A DNA stretch of 64,000 nucleotides. Source: Undibacterium paludis (GTDB lineage: Bacteria; Pseudomonadota; Gammaproteobacteria; Burkholderiales; Burkholderiaceae_D). The stretch is from positions 1-64,000 of the forward strand of contig NZ_JAKZHX010000011.1 in assembly GCF_022568815.1 (NCBI RefSeq), read 5' to 3'. Below, one piece after another: positions 1 through 9,024 of the stretch. The position numbers were made by a program, and so were the translations under genes. The notes below the pieces were generated by a model, which was given only the letters and a program-made list of their open reading frames with translations, was not told the DNA's origin and made no database searches. Within the stretch, counting starts at the first letter, position 1; each line of letters starts with the position of its first letter.

Positions 1-14
1 GCGTAGGTAATACC

Positions 15-114
15 ATGGGTAGTTCGCTACCCATGCCCTGCAGAGGGAAACATCCCCTCTGCAGGGCAAAACAAAGACCCCGGTGCTGCAAAGTGCCGGG
101 GTCTTTGTTTTGCC
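15..114 (+). terminator. Three consecutive hairpins ending an upstream transcript
   Basis: Three perfect inverted repeats follow one another. The first has 8-bp arms at 15-22 and 27-34 with a TTCG loop. The second has 13-bp arms at 35-47 and 55-67. The third has 19-bp arms at 65-83 and 96-114. The last two share three bases (65-67), so their bases compete or stack. The descending arm of the third is T-rich, which fits an intrinsic terminator for a gene left of the window, although a structured 3' UTR or small RNA is possible. No coding sequence is seen in 1-216. Confidence 0.7.
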
Positions 115-216
115 TGTGTAAAGACTCATGTCAAGTCCTGTATTAGCCTTGCATGGTCTGTATTTGTTATGATTTTGTGAAAGTCACCATCAAATTTTTA
201 TCCGGTTGATAATGAA

Positions 217-1647
217 ATGAAAAAAATCAGTCGCAATGATTCTTGTCCTTGCGGTAGCGGCAAGAAATATAAGCAGTGTTGTATGCTTAAAGATGAAATG
301 GCACATGCACAGGCTGAGCAGCAAAAAAAGCAATCGCAAGCTCAGGTGAACAAATACTTTGCTGAAGCTTTGATTCTGCATCGTCGGGGGAAACTCGATG
401 ATGCCTGGCAGCTTTATCGGCTGGTATTGCAGCAAATTCCATCACATGCCGATGCCTTGAATATGTCTGGCGTGGTCGCTTATCAAAGAGCAGATTTTCC
501 CCAAGCTGAAGAGCTGATACGCCGGTCTTTGCAAAGCAATCCGGATAATGCGCACGCTCTCAATAACCTGGCTTCAGTACTACTTGGTTCCGGTCGACTG
601 GAAGAAGCGCATATCTGTGTACAAGAGGCGTTAAAACGCAAATCTGACTATGCTGAAGCACATAATAACCTTGGCAATATTTACAAAGAGCAGAGTAGGC
701 AGGACGAGGCTGTACATGCCTATCGGCAAGCGACTACCTTGATGCCCAATCTGGCTGAAGCATGGAATAATCTGGCCCTGATTTATCAAAAGCAAAAGAA
801 GCTGGATGCAGCGACTCAGTGTGCAGAGCGTGCGGTAGTTCTGCAACCGAATCTGGCGGACATCCACAACAGCTTGGGCAATATTTATAAAGATGCAGGG
901 CGGACAGCACAGGCTATCGCCAGTTATCAGCAGGCACTGACCCTGGACCCACAACTGGGGAATGCCCAGCATTTCCTCCATGTTTTGTCTGGTCAATTGA
1001 GTGCACAGGCACCTGTCAGTTATGTCAGCAAGGTATTTGACGACTATGCCGACCGTTTTGATCAGCATCTGCAGCAAGTGCTGGAATACAAGATTCCCTC
1101 ATTGATAGCGCAAGAATTGAAGCCGGTTTTTGCCTCGTCACCTGTACCCTGGCGTGTACTTGATCTGGGTTGTGGCACGGGCTTGGTTGGCCAAGAGCTT
1201 GCTCCCTTTATCTCCTATCTGGTTGGTGTCGATTTATCGGAAAAGATGCTGCTTAAAGCACAGGATAGGCAAATTTATCACAGGCTGGTGCAATCAGACT
1301 TGATAAGCATGACACACCAGGAACCTTCTACCAGCTATCACTTGGTGACCGCCGCCGATGTTTTTGTGTATCTGGGGCAACTGGACCAGATCATGGCAGA
1401 GATTAGCCGTCTATTGCCTGCAGGCGGGATATTTTGTTTTTCAGTGGAGGCTGATAATGACGTCGCACCCTCATCAGCAGGATATTGCTTGCGCGCGAGC
1501 GGGCGCTATGCGCACCAACTTGCTTATTTGCAAAAATTGGCCATGACAAATGGTTTTACGGAGGCAAGATGTTTGCCGCAAACCATCAGGATGGAAAATC
1601 ATCAGCCCATTCCAGGTTATTTGCTGATATGGCAAAAGCAGGCATAA
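217..1647 (+). CDS. SEC-C / TPR / SAM-methyltransferase fusion protein
   Basis: A 476-residue protein with three parts. Residues 8-22 are a SEC-C zinc motif (C10, C12, C21, C22, with CGSGKKYKQCC), as at the C-terminus of SecA where it binds SecB. About residues 35-260 are TPR repeats with recurring AxNNLGNIYK-type helices. About residues 270-476 are a class I methyltransferase with motif I VLDLGCGTG near residue 315. The fold implies S-adenosylmethionine-dependent methylation of a substrate recruited by the TPRs; the substrate is unknown. ATG 217 is chosen because the SEC-C motif begins almost at once. Neighbours are SapC, another methyltransferase and a glycosyltransferase, suggesting a role in surface protein or glycan modification. 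Domain calls are firm; function is inferred. Confidence 0.85.
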   Translation: MKKISRNDSCPCGSGKKYKQCCMLKDEMAHAQAEQQKKQSQAQVNKYFAEALILHRRGKLDDAWQLYRLVLQQIPSHADALNMSGVVAYQRADFPQAEELIRRSLQSNPDNAHALNNLASVLLGSGRLEEAHICVQEALKRKSDYAEAHNNLGNIYKEQSRQDEAVHAYRQATTLMPNLAEAWNNLALIYQKQKKLDAATQCAERAVVLQPNLADIHNSLGNIYKDAGRTAQAIASYQQALTLDPQLGNAQHFLHVLSGQLSAQAPVSYVSKVFDDYADRFDQHLQQVLEYKIPSLIAQELKPVFASSPVPWRVLDLGCGTGLVGQELAPFISYLVGVDLSEKMLLKAQDRQIYHRLVQSDLISMTHQEPSTSYHLVTAADVFVYLGQLDQIMAEISRLLPAGGIFCFSVEADNDVAPSSAGYCLRASGRYAHQLAYLQKLAMTNGFTEARCLPQTIRMENHQPIPGYLLIWQKQA

Positions 1648-1882
1648 CGCCAGGCACTTTTGTATTTAAGATGAATGTAGGAAAAAAACGCTGCTGTATC
1701 AGCCTGCTGATACAATATTGAACTTGATTTTTTATCGAATGCCTCTATTTACATTGTACTAATCACTGTCATGTCGATTGTTTTTAAATCGGACATGAAA
1801 GAATTCTTTGCCATGGGACATCATTGGCGTTCAACCCACGTCGTCAACGGACTGGGCTTTTTCTAGTTATTGGAGTTTTACT

Positions 1883-2587
1883 ATGTTTCAAAATGCTCAA
1901 ACCCTGGACAAGAACCTGCATGGCTCTTTGCGCCTCAAACCGGCTGCAGATTTTGCTTTTGCCCGTGATTTGACTACCGCACCTCTGGCACCAGTAGAAA
2001 TCGCTGAAGCAGCAGAATATTACCCTGTCCTGTTCACACAAAGTGGTGTACTGAACCTGATCGCCGTACTGGGCTTGAGAGAGCGTAATGTCTTTTTGAA
2101 TGAAAAAAATCAATGGACAGACAGCTATGTACCTGTACATGTGCGTCGTTATCCTTTCATCCTGGGCCGCCTTGGCCAAACGGATGAATATGTGCTGGCT
2201 GCAGACATGGACGCCCCACAATTCAATCAAACTGAAGGTGAGTTGGTATTCACAGAGAAATCTGAGTTCAATCCCCATTTCTCCAAAGTTCTGGAATTGC
2301 TCAATAGCTACGAAAAGAACTTGCGCGAAGGTCGTGCGGTACTCAGCGAACTGGAAACAACCGGTGTGCTGGTCTCCAAAGATTTGCACTTCCAGGAAGG
2401 CAATGCAACACACTTGATCGGTGGTTTCCGTACAGTTGATCGTGAGAAGGTATTGGCGCTTGATGATGCAACATTGGCCCGCTGGGTGCGCAATGGCCTG
2501 ATGGCTATCCTGGAATTGCACTGGGCATCTTTCCGTCATTTACCAAAAGTGGCGCTGGCTTCTTCCCGTCCGGATCAAGTCCAGTGA
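1883..2587 (+). CDS. SapC family protein
   Basis: A 234-residue protein. The ATG at 1883 follows a TGGAG ribosome site at 1871, so the longer frame from 1808 is probably not used. It carries the features of the SapC family (Pfam SapC): a YYPVLFT block near residue 45, GLRERNVFLNE near residue 65, and YVPVHVRRYPFILGR near residue 85. There is no signal peptide or membrane segment. In Campylobacter fetus sapC is the first gene of the sapCDEF set that exports S-layer proteins by type I secretion; its biochemical role is not known. Here a complete type I system lies 4.5 kb downstream. Family assignment is confident; participation in export is inferred. Confidence 0.85.
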   Translation: MFQNAQTLDKNLHGSLRLKPAADFAFARDLTTAPLAPVEIAEAAEYYPVLFTQSGVLNLIAVLGLRERNVFLNEKNQWTDSYVPVHVRRYPFILGRLGQTDEYVLAADMDAPQFNQTEGELVFTEKSEFNPHFSKVLELLNSYEKNLREGRAVLSELETTGVLVSKDLHFQEGNATHLIGGFRTVDREKVLALDDATLARWVRNGLMAILELHWASFRHLPKVALASSRPDQVQ

Positions 2588-2673
2588 TCTGTATTTGACT
2601 TGACATAGAATGCGCATGGAAAATGAGGCTGAGATGCCTCATTTTTCTTTTGGATCAAATTACAGGTGATACT

Positions 2674-3267
2674 TTGAAATTACTCCACGTAGGCTGCGGC
2701 CCCCAAAACAAGTCCGGTACCACGCCTTTCTTTCAGTCAGATGAGTGGGAAGAAATTCGCTTTGATATTGACCCTACCGTCAATCCCGACATTCAGGGCA
2801 CCCTGACTGATATGAGTGCTGTTTCAACGGGCTCTATTGACGCTGTCTTTTCTTCGCATAATATCGAGCATCTGTATCCACACGAAGTGCCGGTTGCACT
2901 GAAGGAAATTTTGCGTGTGCTGAAGGATGACGGCATATTTGTTGTGACCTGCCCCGACTTGATTTCCGTTTGTAAACTGGTTGTCGAAGACAAATTGCTG
3001 GAACCTGCCTATGTGTCACCGGCCGGCCCGATTGCTCCACTTGATATTCTGTATGGTCATCGTGCCGCGATGGAAAGAGGAAATCTGTTTATGGCGCATC
3101 GCTGTGGTTTTACCCAGAAAGTGCTGATGAATACTCTGGCAGAATCCGGTTTCAAGACGGTTGTGGCGGCATCCCGGCCATCGGCTTTCGATTTATGGGC
3201 TGTAGGGACAAAAAATGCGCGAACCGCGGAGGAAGTCCAGAATCTGGTACTGGCGCAGTTAAAGTAA
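2674..3267 (+). CDS. Class I SAM-dependent methyltransferase
   Basis: A 197-residue protein if translation starts at the TTG at 2674, which is preceded by AGGTG at 2664 and gives the compact start MKLLHVGCGPQNK. The frame is open back to an ATG at 2623, but that adds hydrophobic residues before the fold. Motif I is HVGCGP; the middle has FSSHNIEHLYPHEV and LKEILRVLKDDGIFVVTCPDL, the usual Methyltransf_11 layout with an acidic loop. No signal peptide is seen. It lies 86 bases after the SapC gene and may be co-transcribed. The substrate is unknown; a sugar or protein of the surface locus is a guess. Confidence 0.8.
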   Translation: MKLLHVGCGPQNKSGTTPFFQSDEWEEIRFDIDPTVNPDIQGTLTDMSAVSTGSIDAVFSSHNIEHLYPHEVPVALKEILRVLKDDGIFVVTCPDLISVCKLVVEDKLLEPAYVSPAGPIAPLDILYGHRAAMERGNLFMAHRCGFTQKVLMNTLAESGFKTVVAASRPSAFDLWAVGTKNARTAEEVQNLVLAQLK

Positions 3268-3463
3268 CATCCACTATTTCACATATAAAACATGGGAGTA
3301 CCTGCAAATTCATTCTGGATAAAACGCGTTCTGGTTAGAATCCGAGCAAGCACCGAGCAGCAGAGTCAACATGAAATTGCTGATCATATACCGTAGCAGG
3401 TAACATATTGAGGCTGGGGCCATGTTGCCTGTGTAATTAAGTGAAGAAGAATGATATCTGCCA

Positions 3464-5074
3464 ATGAACAGGCATAGAGCTTATCCTGCTAAGCAGCAAA
3501 AAAAGACAACAAATCCCCAGGCGATACGTATTGCCGGTTTGTTGCAGCAAGCCATAGGCCTGCACCAACAAAGTAAACTGGCCGAGGCGGCCACGCTCTA
3601 TGAGCAGGTACTGAGTCTGCAGGCGAATAATTTCGATGCCCTTCACTTGCTTGGTATCCTGCAGCGACGGCAGGGGCAATTTGCCTTGGCGCTGGACTTG
3701 ATTAGCAGGGCTATTGCCGTTAATCCCAAACATGCTGCCGCCTATTCCAACCGCGGCAATGTTCTGCTTGACCTGGGACAGCATATGTCTGCCCTGCAAA
3801 GCTATCAGCAAGCCCTGGAAATAGAGGCAGGTTTTGTTGAAGCACTCAATAATCAGGGCTTGGCACTCGCCTCTCTCGGGCGCATGGATGATGCCTTGCA
3901 GTCATATGACCGGGCCATGCACGCCAAGCCGGATTATCTTGATGCCTTGTTCAATCGCGCCAATATTTTACTGGCACTCAAACGCTATCCAGAGGCTATC
4001 CGTGATTACGATGCGGTACTGTCGCTGCAGCCTGCGCATGTAGAGGCGCTCAACAACAAGGGTAATGCCTTGCAGGAAAGCGGCGATATACAGGCATCGG
4101 TAGCCTGTTATCTGAGCGCACTCACTCGTGCACCACAGCAGGCTGAAATCTATGTCTGCCTCGCCAATGCTTATAGTAAACAGGGCAAGGTAAATGAGTC
4201 TGCTGCACAGTATTACCGGTCTTTGCAATTGAAGCAGGACGGTTTTGGCGCACAGAATGCTGCCTTGCAACTGGCCATACTTCATTATTTGCATGGCGAT
4301 GCCAACCAGGTTGCACCCTTGCTGCAATTGGCAAAAGGCATGCTGGCTTCTCCCACGCAACTGAGCGATGGTTCGAGGATATATTGCAGCTTCATGGTGA
4401 AGCTGGCGGACTGGTGGTCAACTGTTGGCATAAGCTGCTTCACTCAGCAGCCGCAAAACATCATGTACGTCATCGGTGAAAGCCATATGCTGTCCAGCCA
4501 TAACAGCATAGTGACCTACCAGAGGCAACAGTGGCGCTGCAAAGGCAACTGGATAGAAGGTTGCAAACAATGGCATATCGGCAGCCCGGTGCATAATCAC
4601 TACAAAGAACTGATGTATGCTTATCTGCAATCTTTTCCTGATGCGAGTACGGTCTTGTTGAGCATAGGCGAAATAGACTGTCGGCTTGATACTGGGATAT
4701 TGCCCACGTGGAAAAAATCGCAGGATAAAAGTCTGATGGAGATTATTGATGCAACGATCAATGCTTATCTTCAGACACTGGTCAAGATGAATCAGGGCAA
4801 GCAACACAAATTTATCATCGCTGGTGTGCCGGCTGCCAATATCAGGTACGACCTGTTGCCAGAAGGCGAGCGTAAGGAATTTCTGGGTATGCTGGCAAGT
4901 TTCAATCAACGCTTGAAGAATTTATCCCTGGCTGCAGGAATGGATTTTCTTGACGTTTTTTCCATGACTGATGCTGGCGGAGCAAAATCTAATCAACAAT
5001 GGCATATCGATGAACATCACCTAAGGCCAGATGGCATGGCTGCGGCCTTCGCAAACCACCTTGTTGCCAGCTAG
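3464..5074 (+). CDS. TPR protein with C-terminal SGNH-hydrolase-like domain
   Basis: A 536-residue protein. Residues about 25-290 are seven to eight TPR units (for example AAYSNRGNVLLDLGQ and EALNNKGNALQESGD). Residues about 330-536 look like an SGNH/GDSL-type hydrolase: a Ser in VIGESH near residue 337, LSIGEIDCR near residue 399, and D515-E-H-H518 in DEHHLRPDG as the DxxH block. In this superfamily Ser, Asp and His form the esterase site and many members act on acylated sugars. A TPR-SGNH fusion beside a glycosyltransferase suggests glycan acyl removal or transfer, but the oxyanion blocks are divergent and activity is uncertain. The first ATG at 3464 is accepted without a strong ribosome site. 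Confidence 0.7.
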   Translation: MNRHRAYPAKQQKKTTNPQAIRIAGLLQQAIGLHQQSKLAEAATLYEQVLSLQANNFDALHLLGILQRRQGQFALALDLISRAIAVNPKHAAAYSNRGNVLLDLGQHMSALQSYQQALEIEAGFVEALNNQGLALASLGRMDDALQSYDRAMHAKPDYLDALFNRANILLALKRYPEAIRDYDAVLSLQPAHVEALNNKGNALQESGDIQASVACYLSALTRAPQQAEIYVCLANAYSKQGKVNESAAQYYRSLQLKQDGFGAQNAALQLAILHYLHGDANQVAPLLQLAKGMLASPTQLSDGSRIYCSFMVKLADWWSTVGISCFTQQPQNIMYVIGESHMLSSHNSIVTYQRQQWRCKGNWIEGCKQWHIGSPVHNHYKELMYAYLQSFPDASTVLLSIGEIDCRLDTGILPTWKKSQDKSLMEIIDATINAYLQTLVKMNQGKQHKFIIAGVPAANIRYDLLPEGERKEFLGMLASFNQRLKNLSLAAGMDFLDVFSMTDAGGAKSNQQWHIDEHHLRPDGMAAAFANHLVAS

Positions 5075-5234
5075 AAATTACAACAGAGAAGCGCACAACT
5101 GACCGGGTTTTATCAAGCGGCTGGAAAATGCAATCGTCCACATGTGCGCAACGATGTGTTTGCAGAATATAAGCCTTGATTCAGGTTTATACTGTTGCAA
5201 TTAAAATTGCACGCCATTATTTGAAATCAGTTCT

Positions 5235-6542
5235 ATGAAAATCCTGTTCGTCCATCAAAATTTTCCCGGTCAGTTTGTTCATCTGGCACCTGCGTTGGCT
5301 GCTGATCGAGGCAATGAAGTGGTGGCCCTGAGCATGCACAAAGGAGCGCCTTCCTTATGGAATGGCGTCAAGATTTTTCCTTACCAGGCTACTCGTGGAT
5401 CATGTGCGGAAATACATCCCTGGCTGGCCGATGCTGAACCTAAAGTTATTCGTGGTGAAGCGGCAATGCGTATGGCCTTGCAATTGCGTGAGCAAGGTTT
5501 TGAGCCGGATGTGATTATTGCCCATCCGGGCTGGGGTGAAAGCCTGTTTCTCAAACATGTCTGGCCCAAGGCAAAAGTCGGTATTTATGCCGAATTTTTT
5601 TATCATGTACGTGGTGCAGATGTTGGTTTCGATCTTGAATTTTCGGGCAACAGCATAGAGCAGGCGACCAAAGTGCAGCTCAAGAACATCAATAACTTGC
5701 TGAACATGGAGTTGGCCGATGCGGCGATCTCGCCTACCCACTGGCAAGCCAGTACATTCCCCTCTGCATTCCGTGATCGCATCAGTGTCATTCATGACGG
5801 CATCAATACCAACCTGGTTGCCCCCAATCCGGCAGTTGCGCTGAGTCTGGGGAGTGGTCTGACCCTGACCCGTGACGATGAGGTCATTACCTTCGTCAAT
5901 CGCAATCTTGAACCATATCGCGGCTATCATATTTTCATGCGTGCTTTGCCGCAGATATTGACTGCCCGTCCGCATGCACAGATCCTGCTGGTTGGTGGCG
6001 ACGAAGTCAGCTATGGCGCGAAATCTCCAGATGGCCAATCATGGAAAGATATTTTCTTTAATGAAATACGCCCCCAGTTATCTGAAAGTGCCTTGAAGCG
6101 CATACATTTCCTCGGAAATATCCCGTATCAACACTTCATTCCCTTGTTGCAGTTGTCACGCATCCACGTTTACCTGACTTATCCTTTTGTCCTGTCCTGG
6201 AGTTTATTGGAAGCAATGAGTGCAGGTTGTGCCATCGTGGCCTCTGATACCCAGCCTTTGCATGAGGCAATACGTCACAATGAAACTGGCAGGCTGGTCG
6301 ACTTCTTTGATGCACAGGGCCTGGCAAAAGAAGTTTGTGATTTGCTTGAACAGCCCGAGGAAAGAGCGAGGCTAGGCGAGAACGCTCGCAAATTTGCCTG
6401 TGAATTTTATGACCTGGAGAAAGTGTGCTTACCTGCGCAACTTGAATGGGTTTACAGTTTGGCCAGAGATACACAAATTAACAAATCTGGTGATATATCT
6501 GCACAATCACTTGTAAACACGGTAGTAATTGAGTTAAAATAA
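5235..6542 (+). CDS. Glycosyltransferase, group 4 N-terminal / group 1 C-terminal type
   Basis: A 435-residue GT-B enzyme. The start MKILFVHQNFPGQFVHLAP is typical of the Glyco_trans_4_3 N-terminal domain. The C-terminal half holds the nucleotide-sugar side: NRNLEPYRGYHIFMRALP near residue 220, LLVGGDEVSYG near 255, and FVLSWSLLEAMSAGCAIVASDT near 320, with the E of the EAMSAG motif positioned as in GT4 retaining enzymes. It should transfer a sugar from an activated donor in the cytoplasm. Its position between TPR, methyltransferase and type I secretion genes suggests surface glycan or glycoprotein synthesis. A strong terminator follows at 6575. Confidence 0.85.
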   Translation: MKILFVHQNFPGQFVHLAPALAADRGNEVVALSMHKGAPSLWNGVKIFPYQATRGSCAEIHPWLADAEPKVIRGEAAMRMALQLREQGFEPDVIIAHPGWGESLFLKHVWPKAKVGIYAEFFYHVRGADVGFDLEFSGNSIEQATKVQLKNINNLLNMELADAAISPTHWQASTFPSAFRDRISVIHDGINTNLVAPNPAVALSLGSGLTLTRDDEVITFVNRNLEPYRGYHIFMRALPQILTARPHAQILLVGGDEVSYGAKSPDGQSWKDIFFNEIRPQLSESALKRIHFLGNIPYQHFIPLLQLSRIHVYLTYPFVLSWSLLEAMSAGCAIVASDTQPLHEAIRHNETGRLVDFFDAQGLAKEVCDLLEQPEERARLGENARKFACEFYDLEKVCLPAQLEWVYSLARDTQINKSGDISAQSLVNTVVIELK

Positions 6543-6574
6543 CACTGTAGCCAGCAAGACCATTAAGAACTCGG

Positions 6575-6608
6575 CGCCCCGCAACGGATATTGTGGGGCG
6601 TTTTTTTT
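6575..6608 (+). terminator. Rho-independent terminator after the glycosyltransferase gene
   Basis: A 10-bp stem (6575-6584 with 6591-6600, one G-T wobble) with a six-base loop is followed at once by eight T residues (6601-6608). It ends the modification-gene transcript and separates it from the type I secretion operon. Confidence 0.9.
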
Positions 6609-6957
6609 GTTCCTGGCTCTTGCCTGAAGTCATACTGGCTATGACATAGTCGGTTGCTTCTCAAGGAAAGGCGCTTTGCCCAACATCAGCAGAATAGCTG
6701 ACATCCGTATCTGATGTGATGGTCGCAGCAGATGTCGCACCCGATCATAAGAATCTGCCCCCCCTTGTTTTAGAAAAAGTTCTGTAAAAACAAAACCTTA
6801 CCCAATTTCCTGTCCATGTGCGCTGCCATGAATGAATTGACAATATGGGGAGTACCTTGTTGATTTCAATAGTTGCCATAGCTAAAAAACAGGCAATATG
6901 AGGATACAGGTGGGGGTATATAAAAAATCCGCGTATTGATACACAAAACACGTTTTA

Positions 6958-6983
6958 AAAGCGTAAAACTTGTGTTACGCTTT
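6958..6983. promoter_or_regulatory. Operator-like perfect inverted repeat
   Basis: Arms AAAGCGTAA (6958-6966) and TTACGCTTT (6975-6983) are perfectly complementary around an 8-base spacer. The repeat is centred about 28 bases upstream of the CRP-like site. It lacks a T-tract, so an operator for an unknown dimeric regulator is more likely than a terminator. Confidence 0.55.
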
Positions 6984-6990
6984 CGAAAAA

Positions 6991-7033
6991 TGTGACGTAG
7001 ATCACATTTAATTGATTTGTGAACGGTGATAAT
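6991..7033 (+). promoter_or_regulatory. CRP-type site in a class II promoter layout
   Basis: TGTGA-CGTAGA-TCACA at 6991-7006 matches the CRP consensus at all ten conserved positions. GATAAT at 7028-7033 would be the -10 element; a start near 7040 would place the site centre at about -41.5, the class II activator position. The call that a CRP/Vfr-like protein activates the secretion operon is inferred from this spacing; no promoter -35 box is needed in such promoters. Confidence 0.6.
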
Positions 7034-7153
7034 GCCGCCTTGCTCTAAAAATGCATTTGAAACTGTCCTTGTCTTTATCTGCAAGACAGAATCACTCGGC
7101 GGCTACCTTTTAAATTGCGTTGTTTTTAGCACTTTAATGTGCAAAGAATACAA

Positions 7154-9022
7154 ATGATCTCGAAACTAAAACTTCCACAATCTGAAATTGCCCAAGTCTT
7201 GCTGACTTTTAAAAGTGCATTCAGGACCGTTGGCATTTTCAGTGCCATCATCAATTTATTGATGTTAGCACCTTCCCTGTACATGTTGCAGGTTTATGAT
7301 CGTGTTTTGCAAAGCCGCAACGAAATCACTTTGTTGATGTTGACAATGCTGATGCTGGGTGCTTATGGCTTGATGAGCGCGCTGGAATACATACGCAGCT
7401 TCGTTTTGATACGTCTTGGCGCCAAGCTTGATATGCAGATGAATAAGCGTATCTACACTGCCGCATTTGAGCAAAACCTGAAGCGCGGTGGCGGTAATGC
7501 CGGTCAAGCATTGCAAGACCTGACGCAGATACGTCAGTTCCTTACAGGTGCTGGCTTGTTCGCTTTCTTTGATGCGCCGTGGTTCCCGTTCTACCTGGCA
7601 GTTATCTTCATGTTCGACGCCTACCTGGGCTTGTTTGCCCTGGCTGCCGTGATCATCATGGTGATCCTGGCGTATGCCAATGAAGTGGTCTCCAAGAAGC
7701 CTCTGACCGAAGCCAATACCATGGCCATTATCTCCAGTAACCTGGCTACCAACAACCTGCGCAATGCAGAAGTGATTGAAGCCATGGGCATGCTGCCTAA
7801 CCTGATGTCGCGCTGGTTCAAATTGCATGGCCGCTTCCTGCAATTGCAGGCAGAAGCGAGCGAAAAATCCGGTATTGTTACTGCTTTAAGTAAATTTGTA
7901 CGCGTTTCCGTACAGTCCCTGGTGCTGGGCTTTGGTGCCTTGCTGGTTATCGAGGGCAAGATGTCACCGGGCATGATGATCGCCGGTTCCATTTTACTTG
8001 GTAAAGCGACTGGCCCTATCGATCAGCTGATTGGTGTGTGGAAGCAATGGAGTACTGTCAAGGGTGCTTATGGTCGCCTCAATGAATTGCTCGGCTCCAA
8101 CCCACCACGCCAGGCTGGCATGGACTTGCCCAAGCCGCAGGGCGCCCTGTCTGTAGAAGGCGTGACTGCTGCGCCTCCGGGTTCTACCGTTGTTGTCTTG
8201 AAAGGCTTGACCATGGCCTTGCAGCCTGGTGATGTACTCGGCGTGATCGGACCTTCAGGCTCCGGCAAGTCCACACTGGCACGTTTGCTGGTTGGCGTAT
8301 GGCCTTCACAGGTAGGTAAAGTCCGTCTTGACGGCGCTGATATCTACCAGTGGAATAAAGACCAGCTTGGCCCCAGTATCGGTTACCTGCCGCAGGACAT
8401 AGAATTGTTTGCAGGTACCGTAGCAGAAAATATTGCACGTTTTGGTGAGGTTGATTCGGAAAAAGTCATTCTGGCATCCAAGCGTGCTGGTGTGCATGAC
8501 CTGATCCTGCACTTCCCGCAAGGTTACGACACTCGCCTGGGTGACGGCGGCGCCGGTTTGTCCGGTGGACAGAAACAGCGTATAGGCCTGGCTCGCGCCA
8601 TGTATGACGATCCGTCCCTGCTGGTACTGGATGAACCGAACTCCAACCTGGATGACGCTGGTGAGCAGGCACTGGTCATGGCAATCAATGATCTGCGCCA
8701 ACGTGGCAAGACCATCGTCCTGATCACCCACCGTACGACCATACTGGGCGCAACCACCAAGCTCTTGCTGTTACGTGATGGTATAGGCCAGGCCTTTGGC
8801 CCGCGTGACCAGGTACTGGCTGCCCTGAACCAGGCAAATCAACAGCAAATGCAACAAGCACAGCAAGCGGCAGCGGCTCAGCAAGCTGCCCAGGCGGCAC
8901 AGCAGGCACAGGCGCAAAACGGCCTGCAATCAGCTTCATCTGAACCGCCGGCAGATACCCAGGCAAGAATTAACGCCAGTGTCGATGAGCAGGCAAGTGC
9001 GACAGCCGAAGAACAGGAATAA
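7154..9022 (+). CDS. Type I secretion system permease/ATPase (PrtD/AprD-like)
   Basis: A 622-residue exporter from ATG 7154 (a GTG at 7139 is the alternative). Residues about 20-300 are the ABC transmembrane domain with [19 protein letters not shown], a signature of PrtD-type exporters, and there is no C39 peptidase domain. The ATPase has Walker A GPSGSGKS near residue 375, [15 protein letters not shown], Walker [13 protein letters not shown] and an H-loop ITHR. It should drive one-step export of a protein with an uncleaved C-terminal signal. The last 60 residues are an unusual Gln/Ala-rich tail. First of a three-gene operon; two bases separate it from the HlyD gene. Confidence 0.93.
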   Translation: MISKLKLPQSEIAQVLLTFKSAFRTVGIFSAIINLLMLAPSLYMLQVYDRVLQSRNEITLLMLTMLMLGAYGLMSALEYIRSFVLIRLGAKLDMQMNKRIYTAAFEQNLKRGGGNAGQALQDLTQIRQFLTGAGLFAFFDAPWFPFYLAVIFMFDAYLGLFALAAVIIMVILAYANEVVSKKPLTEANTMAIISSNLATNNLRNAEVIEAMGMLPNLMSRWFKLHGRFLQLQAEASEKSGIVTALSKFVRVSVQSLVLGFGALLVIEGKMSPGMMIAGSILLGKATGPIDQLIGVWKQWSTVKGAYGRLNELLGSNPPRQAGMDLPKPQGALSVEGVTAAPPGSTVVVLKGLTMALQPGDVLGVIGPSGSGKSTLARLLVGVWPSQVGKVRLDGADIYQWNKDQLGPSIGYLPQDIELFAGTVAENIARFGEVDSEKVILASKRAGVHDLILHFPQGYDTRLGDGGAGLSGGQKQRIGLARAMYDDPSLLVLDEPNSNLDDAGEQALVMAINDLRQRGKTIVLITHRTTILGATTKLLLLRDGIGQAFGPRDQVLAALNQANQQQMQQAQQAAAAQQAAQAAQQAQAQNGLQSASSEPPADTQARINASVDEQASATAEEQE

Positions 9023-9024
9023 TC

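Larger units (their letters stand above)
6609..7153. other. Long intergenic regulatory region before the type I secretion operon
   Basis: About 545 bases without a convincing gene. The left part (6609-6950) shows nothing I can name. The right part has a 9-bp inverted repeat at 6958-6983, an ideal CRP-type site at 6991-7006 and a GATAAT -10 element at 7028-7033, giving a long 5' leader of about 115 bases before the ABC exporter start. Confidence 0.6.
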
